A DNA stretch of 64,000 nucleotides from NCBI GenBank assembly GCA_947458405.1, contig CANGZW010000002.1, positions 1 to 64,000 on the forward strand. The letters run 5' to 3'. The stretch is from Leptospiraceae bacterium. GTDB taxonomy: Bacteria; Spirochaetota; Leptospiria; Leptospirales; Leptospiraceae. Shown piece after piece: positions 8,313 to 18,970 of the stretch (position 1 is the stretch's first letter; every line of letters begins with the position of its first letter). The notes under the pieces are model-generated. The model had not been told where the DNA came from and ran no database searches. It saw only the letters and a list, made by a program, of their open reading frames with translations. The translations under genes were made by a program, and so were the position numbers.

Positions 8313-8350
8313 AAAGGTAAAATATTAGATATACCTAATATTTTACCTTT
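8313..8350. terminator. perfect 16-bp stem-loop after the SQR operon
   Basis: AAAGGTAAAATATTAG at 8313-8328 pairs perfectly with 8335-8350 around a 6-base loop. It lies 66 bases after the small ORF. The T-run is short, so it is a good but not ideal intrinsic terminator. Confidence 0.65.
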
Positions 8351-8753
8351 ATAAAAGTTTTTGAATAAAGAACTAAATAGTAGTTTATATATATCCTGAA
8401 GTCAGCTAGAATCCTATTTCTTCTACCTAACACATTTTATATCCCACTAAATGTGAATAAGAAGTTCATCTAAACCCTTATTTGTTGCTTTCTCAAGCCA
8501 GGTCATAATCAAATTCCTCGCAAATATGGAATTAAGAAATAAAGAATATTTCATTCAGCAATTAAGATCAATTCTGGAAAAGATATTAACAGAAATAATC
8601 TTAAGATGGTTTTATAACCGTACGGAAGTATTACACTATTCTACTTATGATTTTGAGATTGCCGTTTGAACAGTGTAAAATTCTGATTATGTCATTTAGT
8701 TGCCTTTCAAGTTGGGAGGTTAGCAGATTTTAATAAAGAATCTGATAATCCAA
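8351..8753. other. 400-bp stretch with no supported gene
   Basis: Only short, interrupted frames are seen. One plus frame, 8526-8669, reads about 47 residues without a ribosome site or recognisable family. On the minus strand a short frame around 8450-8520 reads MTWLEKATNKGLDELLIHI before stopping. Both look like decayed coding DNA, but the parent genes could not be named. Confidence 0.4.
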
Positions 8754-8787
8754 TTGACAGGAAACTCAGGAAACTTTTATAGTTTCC
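8754..8787 (+). promoter_or_regulatory. sigma-70-like promoter with overlapping inverted repeat, before the second RND pump
   Basis: TTGACA at 8754-8759 and TATAGT at 8778-8783 are 18 bases apart. An inverted repeat GGAAACT (8769-8775) / AGTTTCC (8781-8787) covers the -10 region. That placement is typical for a TetR-family operator, and a TetR gene closes this operon. The transcript would start about 35 bases before the pump's ATG at 8822. Confidence 0.6.
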
Positions 8788-8821
8788 GAAGGTACCTTTA
8801 ATTCTAAAGGATTTATAATAT

Positions 8822-11800
8822 ATGAAATCACTTATCAAATTTTTTATGAGCCGAAGCATGTTGGTAAATGTTATTTTAGTATTTATCGCCATGCTTTCTT
8901 TAAAAGCCATCACTTCTATGAATAGAAATAAATTTCCAGAAGTTGACCTGGCAAAAATGATAGTTACCACCAAATATCCCGGAGCCTCTCCCAAGGATGT
9001 GGAGCAAAATGTAACACGATTAATTGAAGATGAGCTCAAAAGTGTTACAGGAATTGATAAGTATACCTCTGTGTCTAGTGAAAATGTATCTGTTGTTACC
9101 GTTGAAATTGATATAAATTATCCCGATACAGATGAAGTGAAGGATAATATCCGTAGAGCCGTCGATAGAGTCGCATCTTTACCATCAGAAGTTACAGAAA
9201 GACCAAATGTAAGGGATTTAAAATCTTCAGAACTACCAATTTTATCAATTGGTATCTCAGGAGATGCTGATTATGCAGAAATTAGAAGAATTGCTAAAAT
9301 TATAGAAAAAGATCTCAAGCAAATATCAGGTGTCTCCTATGTTGATAAATATTCATTTAGAGATAAAGAATTTGATGTTAACTTAGACCCTGAAAAATTA
9401 AAAAAGTACTACATAGCTTTAAATGATGTTTTACTAGCATTAGGAAAACGTAATATTAGAGCTACAGGTGGAAACTTAGAATCTTATAATACTCAAAGAA
9501 ATATTCTCACACTTTCTCAATTTGATACAATCGAGGATGTGGGGGAAGTGATAGTTCGATCGGAGTTTGGGGGTGGTTTAGTCAAAATAAGTGACCTTGG
9601 TATAGTAAAGGAAGGATATAAAGATGAAAAAATGAGGACAATTTTTAATGGTAAGCGTGGAATCATGCTAGTTATTAAAAAATCCTCAAACGCAGATATC
9701 ATTCGAGTTGTAAATAAAATCAAAGAATATCTCAAACAAAAACAAGAAACAATTCCTTCTGGCATTAACTTAATTGCAGTAAATGATGAAACTAGGGTAG
9801 TTGCAAATCGATTAGATGTTGTGGTATCAAATGCTTTCATTGGATTTTTTCTTGTAATACTAATTTTAATACTATTTTTAGATTTTAAGTCTTCTTTTTT
9901 GGTTGCTTTAAGTATTCCCATCTCATTTGCGATGACATTTGTCTTAATGAAATTTGTAGGTGCTGATATAAACTCGATTTCACTTGCTGCAATGATTATT
10001 GCATTGGGAATGATTGTAGATCAGTCAATTGTCGTGACAGAGAACTCTTTGTACTACTCTACCCAAGGCTACAATAAAATTGAGTCTATTTTAGAAGGAA
10101 CAATGGAAGTAGTGCTTCCTGTATTTGCTTCTGTTCTCACTACTGTACTATCTTTTGCTCCAATGTTTGTTATGACCGGTATTATGGGAAAATTTGTTTC
10201 TGTAATACCTACTGTGGTTATTGCATCCCTCATTGGGTCTCTATTTAATTCATGGTTTATTCTTCCCAATCATTTACGTCATATTATGAAGGAAAAGCAA
10301 GAAGTTACTAAGGAAAAATGGCAGGATAAGTTTTTTCAAAAAATATCAATTCCTTATGAAAAAGCTATGAGAAAGATATTAGAATATAAGTATATTACAA
10401 TATTACTGACTATTTTTCTTTTAGTTTTTACTCTGTATTGGGGAAAGACTAAGATTTTGTTTAATATATTTCCTCCTGACGGAGCAGATACTTTTTTTGT
10501 TTATGTAGAAATGAAAGATGATGTAACATTTGATGCAACAGAAGAAGTTATAAAACAAATAGAGATTGAAGTAAAGAAACTTCCGAAAGAAGAATTAGCA
10601 TTTTACATAGCAAAGATAGGCACTAAAAATTCGCAAGAACTTGCTGTTCCAGTAGGTGGAGAAAAGCATTTAGCGTATCTACAAGTATCATTGGTACCAT
10701 CTTCCAAAAGGAAAAGAGAGGCTGGTTTGATTTTAGAAGAATTGCGCGGTTACGTAACACAAAATGTTAAAGGAGCCAAAGAATTAACTTTTGACTTACA
10801 AAAACCTGGCCCACCCGCAGGGAAGTCAATAGAGTTACATGTGCACTCTGACAACGACGAAGCCAGACTCAAATTTGTAAATAACATATCTGAAGATTTA
10901 AAGAACTATCCAGGAGTTTCTGATATTTCTTCTAACTATAAAATTGGCAGGGAAGAATTTAAGTTAGATATAGATTATAAGTCATTGGCAACTACAGGTT
11001 TAACAGTTCAAGATGTTGCTAGTACATTACGTATTGCATTTGATGGAGTAAGATCAACATCTATTGTAAGACAAAATGAGGAAATTGAAGTACGGGTTAG
11101 ATTCCCAGAAACATCTAGACGTGATATTACAAATGTCCTCAATTTAGAAGTACGAAATAGAGAAGGAAGACTTGTTCCGATAAGTTCGTTTGCAAAACTC
11201 TCAACTATCAATGCAGATTCATCTATATTTCATACGAATGGTGATGTTACAACAACCATTAATGCTAGAACAGAAGTTACTCTGAATCCTCAAAAAGTAA
11301 TTGATGAGTTAATGCTAAAATATGCGCCTCTCTTAAAAACAAACCAAGATGTAAGAATATCTTATGGTGGAGAAGCTGAAAAGTCAAAAGAATCCGTGAA
11401 ATCATTACTAGTTGCATTTATCGGAGGAATTGTAGCTATATTTTTGGTTATCGCACTCTTGTTTAATTCGCTGTCCCAACCAATTATGGTTCTACTTGCA
11501 ATACCTTTTGGACTCATAGGTGTGATATGGGCATTTTATTTTCATGGAAGGCCTTTTTCTTTTATGGGATTAATTGGAGTGATTGGACTCAGTGGAATTG
11601 TTGTAAATAATTCGATCATGATGGTAGAGTTTATCAATAAAATCGTTCAAGATAATGTCACCGATGATAGTTTTAATCAGAATAATTTGATCGATCAAAT
11701 TATTACTGGTGCAAGTAGGAGACTTCGCCCAATAATTATAACAACGGGTACTACAGTACTAGGATTATTACCAACAGCATATGGAGTAGGTGGATCGGAT

Positions 11801-11998
11801 GCATTTATTGAACCGATGGTTCTTGCTCTTGCTTATGGGATTATTGCATCCACTCAAATTACTCTTATCTTGATTCCAGCATTTTACTTAGCAAATTTAG
11901 AAGGAATGTATTTTATTAAAAAAGTATTTAGATTTATAACTAGGATTCCAACTTTTGTAATTAAGTCAAAAAAAACAGAGTCAACTATAAATGGATGA
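8822..11998 (+). CDS. RND-family efflux transporter permease, second copy
   Basis: A 1058-residue RND permease with 12 expected membrane helices and two large periplasmic loops. TM4 reads GMIVDQSIVVTEN: the first relay Asp is kept but the second is Gln. TM10 reads GIVVNNSIMMVEF, with Asn where AcrB has Lys. These changes recur in RND subfamilies far from AcrB, so transport may use a different proton path. It is followed by a TetR regulator with 8 bases of overlap. No adaptor or TolC gene is adjacent, so it must borrow partners from elsewhere. It is not a recent duplicate of the pump at 1612-4803, because their motifs differ. Confidence 0.92.
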   Translation: MKSLIKFFMSRSMLVNVILVFIAMLSLKAITSMNRNKFPEVDLAKMIVTTKYPGASPKDVEQNVTRLIEDELKSVTGIDKYTSVSSENVSVVTVEIDINYPDTDEVKDNIRRAVDRVASLPSEVTERPNVRDLKSSELPILSIGISGDADYAEIRRIAKIIEKDLKQISGVSYVDKYSFRDKEFDVNLDPEKLKKYYIALNDVLLALGKRNIRATGGNLESYNTQRNILTLSQFDTIEDVGEVIVRSEFGGGLVKISDLGIVKEGYKDEKMRTIFNGKRGIMLVIKKSSNADIIRVVNKIKEYLKQKQETIPSGINLIAVNDETRVVANRLDVVVSNAFIGFFLVILILILFLDFKSSFLVALSIPISFAMTFVLMKFVGADINSISLAAMIIALGMIVDQSIVVTENSLYYSTQGYNKIESILEGTMEVVLPVFASVLTTVLSFAPMFVMTGIMGKFVSVIPTVVIASLIGSLFNSWFILPNHLRHIMKEKQEVTKEKWQDKFFQKISIPYEKAMRKILEYKYITILLTIFLLVFTLYWGKTKILFNIFPPDGADTFFVYVEMKDDVTFDATEEVIKQIEIEVKKLPKEELAFYIAKIGTKNSQELAVPVGGEKHLAYLQVSLVPSSKRKREAGLILEELRGYVTQNVKGAKELTFDLQKPGPPAGKSIELHVHSDNDEARLKFVNNISEDLKNYPGVSDISSNYKIGREEFKLDIDYKSLATTGLTVQDVASTLRIAFDGVRSTSIVRQNEEIEVRVRFPETSRRDITNVLNLEVRNREGRLVPISSFAKLSTINADSSIFHTNGDVTTTINARTEVTLNPQKVIDELMLKYAPLLKTNQDVRISYGGEAEKSKESVKSLLVAFIGGIVAIFLVIALLFNSLSQPIMVLLAIPFGLIGVIWAFYFHGRPFSFMGLIGVIGLSGIVVNNSIMMVEFINKIVQDNVTDDSFNQNNLIDQIITGASRRLRPIIITTGTTVLGLLPTAYGVGGSDAFIEPMVLALAYGIIASTQITLILIPAFYLANLEGMYFIKKVFRFITRIPTFVIKSKKTESTING

Positions 11999-12572
11999 GT
12001 CAAAATCAATTTCTGTGATACTAGAAGTAGCCGAAAGGATATTTTTTCAATTTGGCTACACTAATTCTAGTATGGAAGAAATAGCTAATGAATGTGGAAT
12101 GTCTAAGAAAACAATTTACAAGCACTTTGCGAGTAAAGAAGAAGTCCTTATGGAATGTGTGAAAAGAAAGATAGATATTAATTCAAAAAGAATAACTGAA
12201 ATCATATATTCAGAAGATATTAAATTCCATGATAAGATAGAAAAAATAATATTAGCTACTAGTGAAAATTTTAAAGAAATTGATATTTCGTTTCTTTATG
12301 ATATTAAAAAGTCATGCAAAGAGGCTTGGAAACTAATTGAAAATCATAAATTAAATCATATACCAAAAAATTTTACTGATTTAATCACAGATGGGATAAA
12401 AAAGGGCTATGTAAAAAAAGATGTGAAGGCAGAGATAGTTGCTTATATTTATTTATCTGCAATGTTAAATCTTTTAGATTCTAGTTTTTTTAGTAATACA
12501 TCAAATTATAGTATTTTAGAAATCATAAAAGAAATAGACAATACGATTTTTTATGGTGTTATAAAGAGATAA
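11991..12572 (+). CDS. TetR/AcrR-family transcriptional regulator
   Basis: A 193-residue protein with an N-terminal TetR helix-turn-helix (residues about 8-55): [20 protein letters not shown] followed by [17 protein letters not shown]. The C-terminal ligand domain is family-variable. It overlaps the RND pump gene by 8 bases and is cotranscribed with it. It therefore probably represses the pump through the inverted repeat over the promoter at 8769-8787. The ligand is unknown. Confidence 0.9.
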   Translation: MDESKSISVILEVAERIFFQFGYTNSSMEEIANECGMSKKTIYKHFASKEEVLMECVKRKIDINSKRITEIIYSEDIKFHDKIEKIILATSENFKEIDISFLYDIKKSCKEAWKLIENHKLNHIPKNFTDLITDGIKKGYVKKDVKAEIVAYIYLSAMLNLLDSSFFSNTSNYSILEIIKEIDNTIFYGVIKR

Positions 12573-12661
12573 TTCTATCTGTAAGATTGAAACGATTTTT
12601 TAAAAAAATATCTCTTTACATAATTTATTTTTTAATTCAAGATTACCTAAAGGAGAGCATT

Positions 12662-13192
12662 ATGTATAAAGTTTTAATTTTAATTCTACTATCTATATCA
12701 ATTCATTCATCTGAATTTTATAAATTCAAAGCAAAAGATATCAAAGGTAAGGACGTTGATTTTTCTAAGTATAAAGGATCACCTGTTTTGATTGTAAATG
12801 TTGCGTCGCAATGTGGTTACACAGGGCAATATAAGAATATTGAAAATCTAAATAAAGAGTATTCTTCTAAAGGATTAAAAATAATTGGATTTCCGTCGAA
12901 TGATTTTGGAGGACAAGAACCTGGTACAGATTCCGAAATTGCAGAGTTTTGTAAAAATAATTATGGAGTTTCTTTTGATATGATGTCAAAAATATCTGTA
13001 AAAGGTAAATCTAAGCATCCTATTTATCAGTTTCTGTTAACTAATTCTTCATCAAAAGAGGAAATATCTTGGAATTTTGAAAAGTTCTTACTAGATAAAA
13101 AAGGTAATATAGTTGCTAGGTATCCATCTTCTGTCATACCCGATTCTTCGGAAGTAAAAACCAAGATAAATAATTTACTTTTAGAAAAATAA
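12662..13192 (+). CDS. glutathione peroxidase-family peroxidase, exported
   Basis: A 176-residue protein when started at ATG 12662, which follows a clear AGGAGA site; an in-frame start at 12587 adds an unlikely leader. Residues 1-17 are a signal peptide, so the enzyme is periplasmic. The catalytic tetrad positions are visible: Cys51 in [12 protein letters not shown], Gln85 in [13 protein letters not shown] and Trp137-Asn138 in SWNFEKF. It uses Cys, not selenocysteine, so thioredoxin-like reductants are more likely than glutathione. It reduces peroxides and lipid hydroperoxides. It lies 89 bases after the TetR gene and ends at a strong terminator. Confidence 0.9.
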   Translation: MYKVLILILLSISIHSSEFYKFKAKDIKGKDVDFSKYKGSPVLIVNVASQCGYTGQYKNIENLNKEYSSKGLKIIGFPSNDFGGQEPGTDSEIAEFCKNNYGVSFDMMSKISVKGKSKHPIYQFLLTNSSSKEEISWNFEKFLLDKKGNIVARYPSSVIPDSSEVKTKINNLLLEK

Positions 13193-13209
13193 AAATTTAT
13201 CTAAAATTT

Positions 13210-13246
13210 GCGAAATCATATTTGTAATTACAAAATATGATTTCGC
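13210..13246. terminator. perfect 14-bp stem-loop between gpx and gcvP
   Basis: GCGAAATCATATTT at 13210-13223 pairs exactly with 13233-13246 around a 9-base loop. It lies between two convergent genes and can serve both. On the minus strand it is 27 bases past the gcvP stop. Confidence 0.75.
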
Positions 13247-13273
13247 CATTGTCTCAAGTAATATCTGTCTAAA

Positions 13274-16177
13274 TTATAGATAACTCTCTAAAGGTTCACA
13301 GGAACATACTAAATTTCTATCTCCATAAACATTATCAATTCTAGCAACTGTAGGCCAAAATTTAAATTGTTTAGACTCTTCCGAAGGATACACAGCTTTC
13401 TCTCTTGAGTATGAATTCTTCCAATCTGAAGATAAGCTCATCATAGCAGTGTGAGGAGCATTTTTTAAAGGATTGTCATTTTTATCAAGGATTCCCATTT
13501 CAATATCCTGTATTTCATTATAAATTGAAATCATCGCATCACAAAATCTATCAAGTTCAGGTAAAGACTCACTTTCTGTTGGTTCAACCATCAATGTCCC
13601 AGGAACTGGCCAAGACATTGTGGGTGCATGAAATCCATAATCCATTAATCTTTTTGCGATGTCTTCTACTTCAATATTTGCACTCAATTTAAACTTTCTA
13701 AAATCTAAAATACATTCATGTGCTACAAGCCCTGACTCACCTTTGTATAACACAGGAAAGTAATTTTCTAATCTTTTTGCTATATAATTAGCATTCAAAA
13801 TAGCAATCTTAGTGGCGAGAGATAAGCCTTCTTGACCGAGCATTCTAATATAGGCATAAGAGATTAATAATATACTTGCACTACCATACGGAGAAGATGT
13901 GATTGAGCCCGAGTTATTACCAGATCCATTGTCAATTACAGAATGACCTGGCAAGAAAGGTGCTAAATGTTTTACAACTCCAATTGGACCAACACCGGGT
14001 CCCCCACCACCATGTGGAATACAAAATGTCTTATGTAAATTCATATGACATACATCAGCTCCAATATCAGCGGGTCTACAAAGTCCTACTTGAGCATTGA
14101 GATTGGCTCCATCCATATAAACATGACCACCAAATGAATGTACTATCTCACAAATTTCTTTGATTTGTATTTCAAAAACACCATGGGTTGAAGGGTAGGT
14201 TACCATTAGAGCACCTAGCTCATTTTTGTGTTCCTCTGCCTTCTTTTTTAAGTCTATTAAATCAACATTTCCTTTATCGTCGCAGGCAATAACTACAACC
14301 TTGTAGCCTGCCATTACGGCGCTAGCTGGATTTGTTCCATGGGCAGATACAGGAATTAGGCAAATATTTCTCTTAGATTCACCCCTGCTAATATCATAGG
14401 ATCTAATTGTCAAGAGACCAGCATATTCACCTTGTGAACCAGCATTAGGTTGTAATGAAATCTTATCAAATCCTGTGATTTCGCATAACCATTTATCCAA
14501 ATCATTAAATATTTCTTGGTAACCTTCAGCTTGATTTTTGGGTGCAAAAGGATGTATAGATCCAAATTCAGGCCATGTTACGGGTATCATTTCAGTTGTC
14601 GCATTCAATTTCATAGTGCAGGATCCTAGAGGAATCATTGATGCATTAAGTGATAAATCTTTAGATTCTAGTCTATGTATGTATCTCAGCATTTCAGTTT
14701 CAGTGTGGAAAGAATTGAAAACCTTTTGTTGTAAAATTTCTGACTTTCGTATGAATTTTTCCTCTAAATCAGAGGATATAGAAACTAGATCTCTTGCTGA
14801 GTATTCAGATTCTTCTTTTGGATGGAAAATTTTTAATAAATCATCAATATCCTCCAAATTGGTAGTTTCATTAATTGTAATACCAACTTCAAAAGTTGAA
14901 TAAATTCTGATATTTATTTTATTTCTCTCAGCTCTATTTTTTAGAGTTTCTGATTCTAAATGATTTAATTTTATTTTTAATGTATCAAAATAGTTTTTAT
15001 AAATAACTGTATGACCTTGCTTCTTAACTCCCTCTGCTAAAATATTACTTAGAGAGTGAATCCTCATTGCGATTCTGCGAAGCCCTTTAGGTCCATGGTA
15101 TAGAGCATACATAGAGGAAATTACGGCAAGTAAAACCTGAGCGGTACAAATATTACTAGTTGCTTTATCCCGTCTAATGTGCTGCTCTCTTGTCTGTAAA
15201 GATAATCGTAATGCAGGATTTCCTAATCTATCCTTAGAAACACCGACTAATCGCCCCGGCATACTTCTCTTATATTCATCTTTAGTTGCAAAGAAACCTG
15301 CATGAGGTCCACCATAACCCAAAGGAAGCCCAAATCTCTGACTACTTCCAACTACTGCATCTGCACCCATTTCTCCGGGTGGTGTTAATACTACTAAAGA
15401 TAATAAATCTGCAACGAAAATAGATTTAATTTTTAATGATTTACATCTTTCTATAAAAGTAGAATAGTCGGGAATATTTCCATCTGTTTCAGGATATTGC
15501 ACTATAACACAAAAATATTTATCATTGAGTTGAACTTCTTTCCAGTCTCCTATTTCAACATCAATACCCATCGGTAATGCTCTAGTTTTTACAACATCAA
15601 TTGTCTGTGGATGACATGAACTTGATATTAGTATTTTATCTGAGGATTCATTTTCTCTAAGATGATACAGCATAGTCATAGCTTCTGCGGCAGATGTTGA
15701 TTCATCTAGTAATGAGGCATTTGCTATATCCATTTTAGTTAAATCCATTATCATTGTTTGGAAATTTAATAATGCTTCTAATCTTCCCTGAGCGATTTCA
15801 GCTTGATAGGGTGTATATGCTGTATACCAACCGGGATTTTCTAAAATATTTCTAAGTATGACGGTTGGTGTAATAGATTCTTGAAATCCCATTCCTATAT
15901 ACGATTTAAAAATTTTATTTTTATTTGAAATATTTTTTAAGAGCTTTAAGATTTCAAACTCACTTACCCCATTAGGAATATTCATTTCACCTGAATATCT
16001 AATATTATTCGGTACAACAGATGTAATGAGATCATCGAGATTTTCATAATCTGTAATACTTAACATCTTTTTTATATCATCAAGAGAAGATCCAATATGA
16101 CGCTCAATAAATGATTCTTCCAATAGATAAGTTGATGCTTCGTTTTTAAATATTTTTGAGGGATTATTAATTACCAT
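13274..16177 (-). CDS. gcvP: glycine dehydrogenase (aminomethyl-transferring), P protein
   Basis: A 967-residue single-chain P protein of the glycine cleavage system. It decarboxylates glycine on pyridoxal phosphate and passes the aminomethyl group to the lipoyl arm of H protein. Both halves are present: the N-terminal half starts with the ERHIG and [10 protein letters not shown] regions, and the C-terminal half holds the PLP Lys in [19 protein letters not shown]. Length is normal for the fused form. The T and H protein genes are not adjacent, so the pathway is completed from elsewhere in the genome. The upstream gene on the same strand is 125 bases away, which suggests an independent promoter. 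Confidence 0.97.
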   Translation of the reverse strand: MVINNPSKIFKNEASTYLLEESFIERHIGSSLDDIKKMLSITDYENLDDLITSVVPNNIRYSGEMNIPNGVSEFEILKLLKNISNKNKIFKSYIGMGFQESITPTVILRNILENPGWYTAYTPYQAEIAQGRLEALLNFQTMIMDLTKMDIANASLLDESTSAAEAMTMLYHLRENESSDKILISSSCHPQTIDVVKTRALPMGIDVEIGDWKEVQLNDKYFCVIVQYPETDGNIPDYSTFIERCKSLKIKSIFVADLLSLVVLTPPGEMGADAVVGSSQRFGLPLGYGGPHAGFFATKDEYKRSMPGRLVGVSKDRLGNPALRLSLQTREQHIRRDKATSNICTAQVLLAVISSMYALYHGPKGLRRIAMRIHSLSNILAEGVKKQGHTVIYKNYFDTLKIKLNHLESETLKNRAERNKINIRIYSTFEVGITINETTNLEDIDDLLKIFHPKEESEYSARDLVSISSDLEEKFIRKSEILQQKVFNSFHTETEMLRYIHRLESKDLSLNASMIPLGSCTMKLNATTEMIPVTWPEFGSIHPFAPKNQAEGYQEIFNDLDKWLCEITGFDKISLQPNAGSQGEYAGLLTIRSYDISRGESKRNICLIPVSAHGTNPASAVMAGYKVVVIACDDKGNVDLIDLKKKAEEHKNELGALMVTYPSTHGVFEIQIKEICEIVHSFGGHVYMDGANLNAQVGLCRPADIGADVCHMNLHKTFCIPHGGGGPGVGPIGVVKHLAPFLPGHSVIDNGSGNNSGSITSSPYGSASILLISYAYIRMLGQEGLSLATKIAILNANYIAKRLENYFPVLYKGESGLVAHECILDFRKFKLSANIEVEDIAKRLMDYGFHAPTMSWPVPGTLMVEPTESESLPELDRFCDAMISIYNEIQDIEMGILDKNDNPLKNAPHTAMMSLSSDWKNSYSREKAVYPSEESKQFKFWPTVARIDNVYGDRNLVCSCEPLESYL

Positions 16178-16302
16178 CGAAGTCTTCTCCGAATTATGTT
16201 CTTTTTTTCCAAAATAATGTAAGGCTATAAATATTCAATATCAATTATTCGCATCAATTTTCAATTTTTACTAAAAATAATTTAAAAAGTATATTATCTC
16301 TA

Positions 16303-18327
16303 CTAAATGCCGTGATACTCAATCATAAGTAAAGTTGCATCGTCTTGAATTTTATTTGTCCCTAGTTTATTTTTCCAATCTTGGATAACATATTCTAATG
16401 CACTATCAAATCCAATATTTGATGAATTAATAAAAGAAAACAGAAGCGTCTCAGCATTCCATGAATTTTTTATACTTTCCTCTAAAACTCCATCGGTATA
16501 AAATAATAATCGATCACCTTTTTCTAATTTATCTTTCTTTTCTTCATAAGGAGCTTCAAAATTAGTATTCATACCTAAAAATAAGCCTTTTGTAAAAAGT
16601 ATTTCACCAACATTTTTATTCTTTCTTAATATCAATGGGGGGCGGTGGGCGGCAGATGAATATGTAATATCTCCATCTGGGCTAATTGTAATTAAGAATG
16701 CAGTCAAGTAATCGTGTGTATCTAAAACTTTCCTGGTCTGAATATTTATTTCTCTGAATATTTGAGCTGGTGAAGAGAATTTTGAAATAGCATTAGTAAA
16801 ACTCATTTTGTACATAGTTGCTAATAGGGCCGCAGAAATTCCATGTCCAGATGCATCTGCAATAAAAACAGCAACGGAATTGTTATTTATATTTATGATA
16901 TCAAAAAAATCTCCCCCAACTTGCATTAAGTATTCGTAATGATATTTTACCTTAATAAAAGGATAAATTTTCTCTTTTTCCGGGATAAGACTTCTTTGTA
17001 TATCAGATGCTAATTTTAGTTCATCTAAAATAATTTTTTCTCTTTCTTCTGTCTCTATAAGTTTTTTATATTCATAATTCTTTTGTTTTGAGAGTGATTC
17101 TAATTTTTCTTTTTGTTTTTGTATCTCAATTTGTGGTTCACGAATTCTTAAGGTGATTAGAATAGCTAATACTATCATTTGAATTGAATTGAAAATTTCA
17201 AAAATATTAAGTGTAATAATATTTATAGGAATCAATCCTAAATTTTTAAGATGAAATAAAGAAATTCCTAAAATTGAGGGAAGTAATACAATACTTTGAA
17301 TTTTCGTAGATTTAGGAATATTATTTAATTTGGTTACGCAAAATGAAATTAGTGTTATTAAAATAATCAATTCCATTGTATTTAAAATTATTAATGAAGT
17401 TTGGTACTCTAATTTAAAGACAGGAATTACAAATGGAGTTGAACTTAGAATTAAGTAAAAACAAAAATTCCTTTCCTTTTTATAATTATCCTCTGAGAGT
17501 AATATTTTTATGATTGTATAAAATGTAACCCAATGTAAAAAATAAATACTTAGTAAATATAATTTTTTATGAGTTTCAGGATTTTCAACTAAAAAATAAA
17601 TATAAGTCCCATCTAATCCAGATTGAAAAAAGAAAATCGATAAAATAAATAATATATATTGTAAATATACTAAATCATTTGATCCAATATAAACAATTAT
17701 ATATACTATAAGGACGATGATTATTAATCCATAATATAAACCTAAAATTAAATTATAATCTCTATTTTCCTGCCATAGTGTATCTTCAGTTAAGATTCTC
17801 ACACTAAAAATAGAGGTATCTTCAAAACTTAATTTTAAAAATATATCAATCCTTTGATTCTTATCAAAAGATGAAATTTCAAAGATATGTTTTCTATCTT
17901 TCATATTTCTATCATTAATAGAAATCATTCTTCCAGATTTATAATTTATATACTTATTATTATTTTTTATATACACTTCAATTAAATCAATTAGAGGGTC
18001 ACTAATTTCTAGGTATATTTTTTTATCGATTAAATCAGTTATACTAAGGTATAGAAGAAGATCATTTTGAGAGTATCCAATTCTAAAATATTCTTCTTCT
18101 TGTTTATTAAATGATTCTTTAGGAATTTTATCTAGATAGTCATAATTGGTTTGATAATTTTTATTTATTTCTTTATATAAAATCTTTGAAGTAATGTTGA
18201 TTTTCTTTGAATTTTCATCTACTTTAATATCTTGGGATAATATTGTATTGAATAAAAAGAGAATAAGTACGACAAAATAAATTATTTCATCAAAATATTT
18301 ATAAAATTTTAGATAATAAAATAACAT
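16303..18327 (-). CDS. 7TMR-DISM sensor with PP2C/SpoIIE serine phosphatase output
   Basis: A 674-residue membrane signalling protein. In order: signal peptide (1-31), an extracytoplasmic 7TMR-DISM ligand domain (about 40-185), seven membrane helices (about 190-400), a coiled coil (about 405-440), then a SpoIIE/PP2C phosphatase. The phosphatase shows the metal-binding motifs MQVGGDFFDI and FIADASGHGISAALLA, plus FYTDGVLE near the C-terminus. It would sense a periplasmic ligand and dephosphorylate a cytoplasmic protein, often an anti-sigma antagonist. It is the last gene of an operon after the lipoprotein and ICMT genes. No partner kinase or antagonist is adjacent. Confidence 0.9.
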   Translation of the reverse strand: MLFYYLKFYKYFDEIIYFVVLILFLFNTILSQDIKVDENSKKINITSKILYKEINKNYQTNYDYLDKIPKESFNKQEEEYFRIGYSQNDLLLYLSITDLIDKKIYLEISDPLIDLIEVYIKNNNKYINYKSGRMISINDRNMKDRKHIFEISSFDKNQRIDIFLKLSFEDTSIFSVRILTEDTLWQENRDYNLILGLYYGLIIIVLIVYIIVYIGSNDLVYLQYILFILSIFFFQSGLDGTYIYFLVENPETHKKLYLLSIYFLHWVTFYTIIKILLSEDNYKKERNFCFYLILSSTPFVIPVFKLEYQTSLIILNTMELIILITLISFCVTKLNNIPKSTKIQSIVLLPSILGISLFHLKNLGLIPINIITLNIFEIFNSIQMIVLAILITLRIREPQIEIQKQKEKLESLSKQKNYEYKKLIETEEREKIILDELKLASDIQRSLIPEKEKIYPFIKVKYHYEYLMQVGGDFFDIININNNSVAVFIADASGHGISAALLATMYKMSFTNAISKFSSPAQIFREINIQTRKVLDTHDYLTAFLITISPDGDITYSSAAHRPPLILRKNKNVGEILFTKGLFLGMNTNFEAPYEEKKDKLEKGDRLLFYTDGVLEESIKNSWNAETLLFSFINSSNIGFDSALEYVIQDWKNKLGTNKIQDDATLLMIEYHGI

Positions 18328-18361
18328 AATAGAGTATAATTTATTTTTAAATCAATTGAAT

Positions 18362-18970
18362 TTAAAAAATCCCTGGTATAAATCTTTTTTTATCTGCAAA
18401 ATGTTTTAAGTATTTTACATTTTTAAATAACTTTTCTTCTTCAAAATTAATTCTAAAGAATAACAATACTAAATTACATAGTGAAAAAAATAAGAAAGAC
18501 CAAATAGCTGTATGAAATAAAGATAATGATATAATTTCTAAAATAACTATTAAATAATTGGGATGACGGATATATTTATAAATTCCAGTAATTGTTATAG
18601 AGTCTTCTGATTTAGGATTATATATAACCTTCGTATTCCAGTTTTTTCCTAAAACATTTAGCACATGAAATCTTAAAATCAAGCACATAAAATAAATCAA
18701 TAGCATTATAATACCAAGTAAATTAAAGAATGGGCGATTTAGATAAAAAACTTCAACAGGAACTAGTATTAAAAAAGATACATGAAGTAGTACAAATAAG
18801 AAAAATGATTTTTCAATTGGAATTGTAATACCATTTTCATCTTTCCTGCTTTTAAAATTTTTATTTGAAATAATTAACTCAATTACTCTTAAAATCGAAG
18901 TAAATGAAAATAAAATTATTAGAATAATAAATGGGTATGGCATCTTTTTTAATAAACTGTTATCTTGCAA
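18362..18970 (-). CDS. isoprenylcysteine carboxyl methyltransferase-family membrane protein
   Basis: A 202-residue protein with about five hydrophobic helices and the ICMT/PEMT signature GIYKYIRHPNYLIVILEI followed by FEEEKLF. Members transfer methyl from S-adenosylmethionine to lipids or prenylated cysteine; bacterial homologues mostly have unknown substrates. It overlaps the upstream lipoprotein gene by 22 bases and sits 34 bases before the PP2C sensor, so the three form one operon. The substrate cannot be deduced. Confidence 0.8.
   Translation of the reverse strand: MQDNSLLKKMPYPFIILIILFSFTSILRVIELIISNKNFKSRKDENGITIPIEKSFFLFVLLHVSFLILVPVEVFYLNRPFFNLLGIIMLLIYFMCLILRFHVLNVLGKNWNTKVIYNPKSEDSITITGIYKYIRHPNYLIVILEIISLSLFHTAIWSFLFFSLCNLVLLFFRINFEEEKLFKNVKYLKHFADKKRFIPGIF

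Noticed and set aside
8526-8669. Plus-strand ORF of about 47 residues starting MELRNKEYFIQQLRSILEKI
   Set aside because: No ribosome site, no recognised family and surrounding decayed frames; kept only as a note in the intergenic entry.
8707-9039. Minus-strand 110-residue frame opposite the start of the second RND pump
   Set aside because: It is antisense to the promoter and N-terminus of a well-supported gene and has no protein-like pattern.
13274-16302. Glycine riboswitch upstream of gcvP
   Set aside because: The 125-base leader shows none of the conserved glycine-aptamer blocks and is too short and AT-rich for one.
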